From assembly GCF_002913715.1 (NCBI RefSeq), contig NZ_PPCE01000009.1, positions 558,001 to 622,000 of the forward strand: a stretch of 64,000 nt of DNA, in the 5' to 3' direction. The stretch comes from Campylobacter concisus (GTDB lineage Bacteria; Campylobacterota; Campylobacteria; Campylobacterales; Campylobacteraceae). Positions within the stretch are counted from its first letter, which is position 1; each line of letters starts with the position of its first letter. Position numbers and translations under genes: made by a program. Positions 53,975-60,436 of the stretch are shown here, in pieces. The notes beneath the pieces were generated by a model, which was not told the DNA's origin, did not search any database, and saw nothing but the letters and a program-made list of their open reading frames with translations.

Positions 53975-55144
53975 TTAATTTTGCCAAGAGAGCGAAAACG
54001 TAGTCTCGCCATCAAGTTTGCTTTGGCATTTTACGAAGATATCATTTTTCTTGCAGCACTCTTTAACTAAATTTAGCCCTATGCCAAAGCCGCCTTGATC
54101 GTCGTTAAATCTCGTATAGCGGTCAAAAATTTTCATCTGATCCTCTTTGCTGATGCCTCGACCGGTGTTGCTTATGCTAAAGAAATTTGGCTCTAAAACG
54201 ATGCGTACTTCTGAATTTTGCGCTGCGTATTTTGCGGCATTACTTAGGAGATTATCTAAAATTTTGCTCATATCCTCAAGGTCTGCATTTATGAAGCTGG
54301 GCTTTAGGCTGGCATCTATCTTAAGTCCGCGTTTGGCAAAAAATGGCGAGAAGTAGTTTAACCTTTGTGTGGTTAGTAAATTTAGATCTATCGGCTCTTT
54401 TTTGCTAGGCTTATCTAGGTTAAAGCTTAGATGAACGAGCGCGTCATAGATGTTATTTAGGCTCTTTGCGGCAAGGCTAATGTTGTTAAAACGCTTTAAA
54501 TTTCGCTCATTTAGGTTGTCAAGATCAGCCGTTTCTATGCTCATCGAGATGACGCTTAGAGGCGTGTTTATCTCGTGTGTTGAGTCTTTTATAAAGCGGT
54601 TTAGCGTATCTATCTTTTCATAAAGCGGCCTTAGGCTTAGTTTTGCTAGGTAAAAGGCGACAAAGAGTAGGGCAAAAAAGAAAAAGAGTGCCTTTAGTAT
54701 GGTTGAAATTTGTAAAGATAAAATTTCAGCCTTGATATCTTTGCCAACTAGAAAAATATCTGCGTACGAGAGTTCGTCTGTGGTGTTGTCCTCCATGTAC
54801 TGGATCTTTTCAAATATCGCGACCTTGCCGCCGATCAAATTTACATTTTTGCTTTTGTCTATCTTTTGACAGTCAAAGTCTTTATAAATTTTCTCACCAT
54901 TTTTTAGCACGATGCAAGCATGCACGCCTTTTTCTTTTGTTAGACTTGAAATTGAATCAAGTCCATTCATTCTAGCTTTCATGTAAATGCCCATTTTTAT
55001 CTCTTTTAAAGACTTCACCTCGTTTAAAATGAGCGTTTCTTTTTTATTTTTATAGTCGTGTATGAAAAAATATCCTAAAAATAGCACAGTGCTAACAAGA
55101 TAAAGGGATAAAATTTTAAATAAAATTTGCGTCTTTTCAGACAT
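53975..55144 (-). CDS. Sensor histidine kinase of the MxKDx operon
   Basis: A 389-residue kinase with an N-terminal transmembrane helix (about 8-28), a periplasmic sensor of about 115 residues, a second helix (about 150-168), the phosphoacceptor His in STHEINTPLSVIS (about residue 190) and an ATPase domain with DNLLSNAAKYA (N box) and GGFGIGLNLV (G2). The EINTPLS H-box is typical of a Campylobacterota kinase group. The best start is ATG 55144, overlapping the regulator TGA by 8 bp; earlier in-frame ATGs (55150, 55162) would overlap more. It shares a promoter with the regulator and the MxKDx protein. Confidence 0.9.
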   Translation of the reverse strand: MSEKTQILFKILSLYLVSTVLFLGYFFIHDYKNKKETLILNEVKSLKEIKMGIYMKARMNGLDSISSLTKEKGVHACIVLKNGEKIYKDFDCQKIDKSKNVNLIGGKVAIFEKIQYMEDNTTDELSYADIFLVGKDIKAEILSLQISTILKALFFFFALLFVAFYLAKLSLRPLYEKIDTLNRFIKDSTHEINTPLSVISMSIETADLDNLNERNLKRFNNISLAAKSLNNIYDALVHLSFNLDKPSKKEPIDLNLLTTQRLNYFSPFFAKRGLKIDASLKPSFINADLEDMSKILDNLLSNAAKYAAQNSEVRIVLEPNFFSISNTGRGISKEDQMKIFDRYTRFNDDQGGFGIGLNLVKECCKKNDIFVKCQSKLDGETTFSLSWQN

Positions 55145-55799
55145 AGACATAGCCGTCCCCACGCCTGTTTAATATGGTATCTTTGCCTAAAATTTGGCGT
55201 AAATTTTTGATATAGACACGAAGGCTAAGCTCGCTTGGCTCCTCGTCAAATTTCCAAATTTTATTAAAAATCTCATCTTTGGTTAAAATTTTGCCTTTGT
55301 TTTGCAAAAATAGGGCGAGCAGATCGCTCTCTTTACTCGAGATATTTACATTTTTACCATCTTTGCTTAGTGTCTTGCTCTGCGGATGAAAGCTAAATTC
55401 GCTTGAAATTTTGATCGCATCTCCACTGTGATGTGAGAAATTTCTCTTTAGAAGCGCTTGTATACGTATGAGTAACTCTTTTAGTTCAAATGGCTTTTTT
55501 AGATAGTCGTCGCAACCACTTTTGTAGCCTTTTTCAAGATCGTCAATGGTATTTAGCGAGGTGGTAAAGATGCTAGGTGCGCTAACACCTAGCTCTCTTA
55601 AGGAAGAAAGAAGTGAAAAGCCATCTCCTTGTGGGAGTTTGACGTCAAGTATAAGCAGGTCGAAATTTTGCTCGTAGGCGAGATCAAGCGCTTCTTTGGC
55701 ATTATCTGAAGTGGTTACTTCATAGCCATTTTCAACTAGATATTCACTGATGAGATCAAGTAAAATTTCATCATCTTCAACGAGCAAAATTCTAACCAT
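55137..55799 (-). CDS. OmpR-family response regulator of the MxKDx operon
   Basis: A 220-residue regulator: receiver domain with EDD (8-10), phosphoacceptor Asp52 in LLILDVKLPQGDG and KKPFELKEL; a winged helix (about 125-220) ending LNRRGDGYVYV. It lies 9 bp after the MxKDx-repeat gene with AAAGG before its ATG, and overlaps the kinase gene. A direct repeat TTCAC-N6-TTAAC before the operon (56109-56124) is a candidate binding site. Possible relation to DccR is discussed as a finding. Confidence 0.93.
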   Translation of the reverse strand: MVRILLVEDDEILLDLISEYLVENGYEVTTSDNAKEALDLAYEQNFDLLILDVKLPQGDGFSLLSSLRELGVSAPSIFTTSLNTIDDLEKGYKSGCDDYLKKPFELKELLIRIQALLKRNFSHHSGDAIKISSEFSFHPQSKTLSKDGKNVNISSKESDLLALFLQNKGKILTKDEIFNKIWKFDEEPSELSLRVYIKNLRQILGKDTILNRRGDGYVYV

Positions 55800-55808
55800 T
55801 AAGCACCT

Positions 55809-56063
55809 TTACATGCCTTTTTTCATTTCGTCTTTTTTCATACCCATGTCGTCTTTCTTCATTTCATCTTTCATGCCCATGTCGTCTTTTTTCATTTCAT
55901 CTTTTTTTATCATGGGTTTTTTGCCCATGTCATCTTTCATCATCTGCTCTTTCTTCATCATCTCGTCTTTGCCCATGTCATCTTTTTTCATCATTTCAGT
56001 AGCATTTGCAAGACCACCAAACATAAACATAGCACCAAGTGCAACTAGTAGTAATTTCTTCAT
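55809..56063 (-). CDS. Exported MxKDx pentapeptide-repeat protein
   Basis: An 84-residue protein with a clear signal peptide (about 1-21, cleavage after LANA) and a mature part made only of Met-, Lys- and Asp-rich repeats of the type MKKDD/MGKDE/MIKKDEM. This is the low-complexity MxKDx pentapeptide family; members are exported and their function is unknown, though Met-rich periplasmic repeats suggest Cu(I) or oxidant binding. It is the first gene of an operon with a two-component system. The DNA has internal repeats of about 33-36 bp (copies of a CCCATGTCGTCTTT block), so copy number may vary between strains. Confidence 0.85.
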   Translation of the reverse strand: MKKLLLVALGAMFMFGGLANATEMMKKDDMGKDEMMKKEQMMKDDMGKKPMIKKDEMKKDDMGMKDEMKKDDMGMKKDEMKKGM

Positions 56064-56108
56064 AACGTCTCCTTTAAATGAAATATGATGAAATACTATC
56101 TCTTTAGT

Positions 56109-56124
56109 GTTAAGTGAGTGTGAA
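56109..56124 (-). promoter_or_regulatory. Candidate response-regulator direct-repeat operator upstream of the MxKDx operon
   Basis: On the minus strand TTCAC-ACTCAC-TTAAC: two half-sites 11 bp apart, as expected for an OmpR-family dimer. It sits about 46 bp before the MxKDx ATG and just upstream of a weak -10 (TAGTAT, plus-strand 56093-56098), where it could activate transcription. Confidence 0.5.
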
Positions 56125-56125
56125 T

Positions 56126-57031
56126 TTACGCAAATACAAAATATATAACTGGAAGCGTGATAAATGAAAATAGCACGCCTATGGCCACTGATGAGATGGC
56201 TAGTGAACTATCAAGGCCAGCTTTTATGACCATCGCACTTGCAAGGGCTGATGTTGGCATCGCACATTGAAAGAGACCAACGACCCAAGTTTTGTTCATC
56301 TGGATACCTGAAAATTTTAATATGATGAAAAATACGATAGCTGGCAAGATCATCTTACATAAAAGCACGACACTAACGCCTTTATATGAGCTTGTGATGC
56401 TGCTAAAGTTAAGACCAACACCGATCGCAAAAAGTGCCACTGGAGTGACGCTGCCTTCAAACATCCTAAGTGGCGCAAAGATAAAATCTGGAAGTGGGAC
56501 TTCTTTTAAGATAAGAGCCATAATAAGCGCGATAAATGGTGGAAATTTTAAAATTTTCATTGTATTTTGAAATAGCGAAACCTTCTCCGGTGCGGCAAAA
56601 GAGAGGATGAGTGGTCCAAGGATCGAAAGTGGGATACCAGTGGCTATTTGATCATAAAAGATGACTTCATTTACCATCGCATCGCCAAAGAAGCCCTGAA
56701 TGACAGGCATACCGACAAATAGGGTATTACCAAAAAGGCTTAGCATGACCATACTAACAGTTGTTACTTTAGTAAATTTAAAGATCTTGCCAAGCACTAA
56801 CGCCATGACAGCACTGATAGCTGTTGAGCCAAAGCCGATTAAAATGGTGTTTATGAGTGAAACATCAACATTGACGTGGTAAATTTTGTCAAAGATTAGC
56901 GCAGGCATTGCAAAACAAAGGACAAAATCCACAAATGGGATTGAGTGCTTTTGCTCAACAATGCCGACTTTTTTAGCAAAAAAACCAGTTGCGATTATGA
57001 AAAAAATTGCAAAAAGTGGAGTAAAGTTCAT
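56126..57031 (-). CDS. AEC-family transporter (auxin efflux carrier/malate-type permease)
   Basis: A 301-residue membrane protein with about 10 transmembrane helices, hallmark Pro/Asn breaks (MLSLFGNTLFVGMPVIQGFFGD), and two five-helix halves as in the AEC/BASS fold. Bacterial members carry dicarboxylates or malonate; the substrate here is unknown. It precedes the MxKDx operon on the same strand (62 bp) but is separated by the candidate operator/promoter. Confidence 0.88.
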   Translation of the reverse strand: MNFTPLFAIFFIIATGFFAKKVGIVEQKHSIPFVDFVLCFAMPALIFDKIYHVNVDVSLINTILIGFGSTAISAVMALVLGKIFKFTKVTTVSMVMLSLFGNTLFVGMPVIQGFFGDAMVNEVIFYDQIATGIPLSILGPLILSFAAPEKVSLFQNTMKILKFPPFIALIMALILKEVPLPDFIFAPLRMFEGSVTPVALFAIGVGLNFSSITSSYKGVSVVLLCKMILPAIVFFIILKFSGIQMNKTWVVGLFQCAMPTSALASAMVIKAGLDSSLAISSVAIGVLFSFITLPVIYFVFA

Positions 57032-57129
57032 AGCATTCTCTTTATAAATCTAAATTTTTACGGAAAATTGATTATAGGACCCATAAGATTAAATTACAAT
57101 AAACCTTTTTTAAAATTTGCTCTCAAAAT

Positions 57130-58899
57130 TTATGCCTTAATATCAACTTTTTTATAAAATTTATCTCTCTCATCTATCTTTTCTTTACTCTTTAAATCAT
57201 TCTCAAGATAGCTGATATTATAAATTTCTCTTGTAGATATGCTTTTGCCATTATTTAGACTGATTAAAAATTTACTCTCAAATTTATTAGATAGATTGGC
57301 AATGGCGATCGCTCCGGCATCTTTTAGACTTACGATTTTATCACCTTGTATGAAGCCAATATCTTTAAAATCCAAGCTATTTAGCTGCACATTATTCATC
57401 TCTTTTGCCTCTAAATTTATGCTAGTTTTTAGCTCGCTTGATGTGTTTAGCTTGCCAGTATCGTTATAAAGCTCTTTTACGTCTATCTCTCTGCCACTGT
57501 CAAATTTTAGCCTTATGGTGCCATCTTTGTTTAGCTTCATAGCTATGACGCTATCGCTATCTTGTAAAGATGTGGCAGCTGTGGCTTCATTTGTTATAAA
57601 AGCCTTTTTTACCTTTTTTAAATTTGAGATACTAAACTCAAGTCCAGTTGCTTGTTTAAATTCATTTTCCATCGAGATCATTTTGGCTGATTTTGTCTTC
57701 TCAAGCTTTGATATATAAGAGTCTGCATTTTCATCAAATTTCTTTAAATTAATGCCAAGATTTTCTATCATTTTGTTGTATGCGTCAAACTCAGCGTTAT
57801 AATCTTTGTAAAATTTCATAAAACTATCTTTTTGAAATTTTGTATATGAGAAATTTTCATCTTTTTTGTAATCTTTGCTCGGCTCAATGATTGGATTAAA
57901 CTCACTTAGCCTTGCAGTATCATCAAAACCCACTTTAAGATAGGCAAAATTTTTAAAAGAGCTATCTTTACCAAAGATATTATTGTGTCTTAGATCGACC
58001 CAGCCGTCATTTTGGGCATATTTTTTAAAGAAATTATTTATATCATTTTTCTCTATCTTTTCATATCTGTTTTCTGCAGCGAACAAAGTATTTGGATCTG
58101 AGGCGTAGTAAGAGTGTCTATAATCAATATCTTTTGTATCCACATAAAGATCGGGATTATTTGTGATCGTTGCTTTACGATTTAGCTCTTCTCTTTCTAT
58201 TTGGTTGTGATTTATGACATTTGTGCTGATAAACTGTCTAAGATCGACCCTTGGCATCACATCGCTTAAATTTGCTATTTTTTCATTTCCGTCTTTGTCA
58301 TAACCCCTTACTTTTAACTTATCAAAGAGTATATCTTTTTGATCTAGTACACCGTCATTGTTGCTATCAAAGCTAAAAAGATAGCTATTATTTTCCAATT
58401 TTGTAGTGCCAAGTTTATCGTTGTCGCCGTAAATATCTAAAAATACTTCTACTTCGCCATATTTTGTTTTTAAAGTGTTTGAATAAGCGTAATCGTTTAA
58501 ATTTTTAAATTTTGTATTTTCTATGTATCCACTTTTTAGTGTAGATAGCATGCTGCTGCTATCTGAAGCTTTTATATTTTTAAAGTAGGCATTTTCACTA
58601 AAATTATAGCCTCTAGAAAGCTCATCGGAGTGAATTTTATTGTTGCTGTAGATGAGATTTTTTGAGTAGTTATTTAAAATTTCTTCTACTTTTTGTAGGA
58701 TTTTATGTCTATTTTGCTCTTTGATCTCGGAATCAGTGATATTTATAACTTTGCTTGCCTTTATACTTTCTTTTAGGCTTAAAATTTGTTCGTTATTTAT
58801 CTCTAAACCTTGTTTATCCTTAAAGGTATGGAGTATATCTGTAGGATTTTCTAAATCTTTTAAATTTATAAAGTTATGTCTTAACGATGCAATATTCAT
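57130..58899 (-). CDS. 589-aa protein with EF-hand-like loop, candidate flagellar-exported protein
   Basis: A 589-residue protein with no Sec signal peptide or membrane segment, rich in Asn, Lys, Asp and Ser. Residues about 195-215 contain a calcium-loop-like sequence, FDSNNDGVLDQKDILF, with acidic residues at EF-hand/dockerin positions. A second motif DGWVDLRHNNIFG is near 315. Promoter evidence (58930-58956) shows sigma-28 control, the class used by late flagellar and flagella-secreted effectors. I recognise no named family; export through the flagellar apparatus is an inference from promoter, low-Cys composition (none visible) and missing Sec signal. It is preceded by AAAAAGGA. Confidence 0.75.
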   Translation of the reverse strand: MNIASLRHNFINLKDLENPTDILHTFKDKQGLEINNEQILSLKESIKASKVINITDSEIKEQNRHKILQKVEEILNNYSKNLIYSNNKIHSDELSRGYNFSENAYFKNIKASDSSSMLSTLKSGYIENTKFKNLNDYAYSNTLKTKYGEVEVFLDIYGDNDKLGTTKLENNSYLFSFDSNNDGVLDQKDILFDKLKVRGYDKDGNEKIANLSDVMPRVDLRQFISTNVINHNQIEREELNRKATITNNPDLYVDTKDIDYRHSYYASDPNTLFAAENRYEKIEKNDINNFFKKYAQNDGWVDLRHNNIFGKDSSFKNFAYLKVGFDDTARLSEFNPIIEPSKDYKKDENFSYTKFQKDSFMKFYKDYNAEFDAYNKMIENLGINLKKFDENADSYISKLEKTKSAKMISMENEFKQATGLEFSISNLKKVKKAFITNEATAATSLQDSDSVIAMKLNKDGTIRLKFDSGREIDVKELYNDTGKLNTSSELKTSINLEAKEMNNVQLNSLDFKDIGFIQGDKIVSLKDAGAIAIANLSNKFESKFLISLNNGKSISTREIYNISYLENDLKSKEKIDERDKFYKKVDIKA

Positions 58900-58929
58900 C
58901 TAAAATCCTTTTTAAAGATGTTGCAGATA

Positions 58930-58956
58930 ATATCGGATAAATTTATAAAGTATTTA
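58930..58956 (-). promoter_or_regulatory. Sigma-28 (FliA) promoter for the 589-aa gene
   Basis: On the minus strand TAAA-N15-TCCGATAT. The FliA consensus is TAAA-N15-GCCGATAA and the Campylobacter -10 core is CGATWT, so spacing and core match. It ends 31 bp before the ATG at 58899, leaving room for a normal leader with the AAAAAGGA ribosome binding site. Confidence 0.8.
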
Positions 58957-58965
58957 GGCGTATAA

Positions 58966-59052
58966 TGGTGCCCGAGGTCGGACTCGAACCGACACAAGGT
59001 TGCCCTTACCAGATTTTGAGTCTGGCGCGTCTACCAGTTTCACCACTCGGGC
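58966..59052 (-). tRNA. tRNA-Leu (CAA anticodon)
   Basis: The minus strand folds as a class II tRNA with a long variable arm (AAGGGCAACCUU). The acceptor stem pairs GCCCGAG with CUCGGGC, the anticodon stem-loop is CCAGA-CUCAAAA-UCUGG (anticodon CAA, reading UUG), and the T arm is GUCGGUUCGAGUCCGAC. The 3' CCA is encoded (58966-58968). Confidence 0.97.
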
Positions 59053-59095
59053 TAAGTTAAGATTGAAATTTTAGATTTGTGAGAAGAAAGAAAAA

Positions 59096-59114
59096 AGGGG
59101 AGACTTGCTCCCCT
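59096..59114 (-). terminator. Intrinsic terminator after hup
   Basis: On the minus strand AGGGGAG-CAAGT-CTCCCCT is followed by TTTTTTCTTTC, a classic intrinsic terminator 10 bp beyond the hup stop. Confidence 0.9.
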
Positions 59115-59123
59115 AAAAAGAAA

Positions 59124-59426
59124 TTATTTCTTTTTACCTTTTTTAGCAGCACCAGCAGCAACTGCTTCTTTAAGTTTTTTGCCAACTTTGAATTTAACTG
59201 CTTTGCTAGCAGGAACGTCGATAACTTTTTTAGTTCCAGGAACTCTAGCTTTTCTTGCAGCTCTGTCAGCAGTACCAAAAGTACCAAAGCCTATAAAGCT
59301 AATTGTATCGCCTTTTTCAAGAACTGCTTGGATTGTCTCCAAAGTAGCATCAACAACTTTTAGAGTATCTTTTTTTGAAAGACCAGCCTTATCGGCAACA
59401 GCTTGAATAAATTCAGCTTTTTTCAT
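59124..59426 (-). CDS. hup: DNA-binding protein HU
   Basis: A 100-residue HU/IHF-family nucleoid protein: helical dimerisation part (about 1-45, KKAEFIQAVADKAGLSKKD), the GDTISFIGFGTF strand turn, and the beta arm with NRA-type tip reading KARVPGTKKVIDVPASKAVKF. The C-terminus has an extra Ala/Gly/Lys tail (AAGAAKKGKKK), common in Campylobacterota. It bends DNA non-specifically. Monocistronic with a strong terminator. Confidence 0.98.
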   Translation of the reverse strand: MKKAEFIQAVADKAGLSKKDTLKVVDATLETIQAVLEKGDTISFIGFGTFGTADRAARKARVPGTKKVIDVPASKAVKFKVGKKLKEAVAAGAAKKGKKK

Positions 59427-59550
59427 GAACCATCCTTTTAAGAAGTTATGTGGCTATATTACACTCTTTTAAAAAAAAATACAATACTTTTTCCCTAAAT
59501 TTAGCTCTTTTTTACGTTTTTTTAACAAAAAATGCGATTTTTTTAAAAAT

Positions 59551-60297
59551 TTACTCGCAAATTTCAAACATAAGCTCGGTCTTTAGACTAACCTTTTTCA
59601 TATCAATAAGCTTTAAATTTTTAAAATTTAAGCTCAATAATTCATCTTTATTTTTTATAAGTTTATTTGCTATCTGGCGCAAGACTTCGCCTCTATATGC
59701 TTTTGCGTGATGACTCACTATTTTTTTATTTTTTATAAAGCAAAAAGTTATGTATTCTTTTTTTATAGTGTAAAATTTTTCATAAAACTTAGCTCTAAGG
59801 TCTAAAATCTCATCATTTTGCAAAAAATCATCAACCGCTTTACTAAAATTTTTTTCATAAAATTTTGAAATTTCAAAGCCACCTAGCTTTTCACCTTGCT
59901 TTAGTTTGTATTCTGGTATCTCATCTTTTGCTAAGGTAGGCCCAAATAAATTTGAAAATATTAAAACATTATTATCTATATATTTTTGTGCCTCATTGTC
60001 TAAACCACGATAGTTTAGATGTTTATAAGCCACACCATCATACCTTAAAATAGCTTTTATGCTGCCTTTTTGAGATAGGCTTTCTCGCAGCTGCTTACTC
60101 TCTTCAAGCTCTTTTAGCCCAAAAAGCTTTTTTATCTCGTCTAAATTTGCGTTTTTTAAAAACTCATCATATCTGTTTAAAATTTCAACTCTTTTGTCAA
60201 AAAGCTCTGGAAATATCAAATCCTTACCATTAAATTTATTATTCGTATTTAGAGAAATTTTACTTTCGCTTGGAGAAAAGAGAATTTTTAATGCCAT
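59551..60297 (-). CDS. yaaA: YaaA/DUF328 peroxide-stress protein
   Basis: A 248-residue cytoplasmic protein with YaaA hallmarks: ILFSPSESK at the start, AILRYDGVAYKHLNY in the middle, and ILIFSNLFGP-type and Lys/His-rich late segments (NLFGPTLAKDEIPEYKL, SHHAKAYRGEV). E. coli YaaA lowers free iron during peroxide stress and binds DNA. Length and motif order fit. It is monocistronic, divergent from flgL. Confidence 0.93.
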   Translation of the reverse strand: MALKILFSPSESKISLNTNNKFNGKDLIFPELFDKRVEILNRYDEFLKNANLDEIKKLFGLKELEESKQLRESLSQKGSIKAILRYDGVAYKHLNYRGLDNEAQKYIDNNVLIFSNLFGPTLAKDEIPEYKLKQGEKLGGFEISKFYEKNFSKAVDDFLQNDEILDLRAKFYEKFYTIKKEYITFCFIKNKKIVSHHAKAYRGEVLRQIANKLIKNKDELLSLNFKNLKLIDMKKVSLKTELMFEICE

Positions 60298-60392
60298 TTT
60301 TCTTACCTATTTTATATGTAAATTTTTGTTGGATTATACAATAAACTTTTTATACTAAAAAAAATCAAATTTTTACCGATATAAAAACAAGC

Positions 60393-60406
60393 GGAATCAT
60401 TTTTGC
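60393..60406 (+). promoter_or_regulatory. Sigma-54 (RpoN) promoter for flgL
   Basis: GGAATCATTTTTGC: the invariant GG (60393-60394) and GC (60405-60406) are exactly 10 bp apart as required for -24/-12, with TTGCTT as the -12 element. It ends 31 bp before the flgL ATG. Rod/hook-class flagellar genes of Campylobacter are RpoN-dependent. Confidence 0.85.
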
Positions 60407-60436
60407 TTAGAGGGAATAAAAATTTAGGAAAAAATT

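Noticed and set aside
55809..55990. Possible CRISPR array in the regular repeats
   Set aside because: The repeats are in-frame codons of a Met/Lys/Asp repeat protein with no unique spacers between them.
55750..56088. A 112-codon plus-strand frame of repeated MSSFFISSF units
   Set aside because: It is the antisense reading of the MxKDx repeats; the minus-strand frame has a signal peptide, ribosome binding site and operon context.
59551..60297. Looking for a phage or island boundary at the tRNA-Leu gene (58966-59052)
   Set aside because: No integrase, direct repeat of the tRNA 3' end or composition change was found on either side; neighbours are chromosomal genes.
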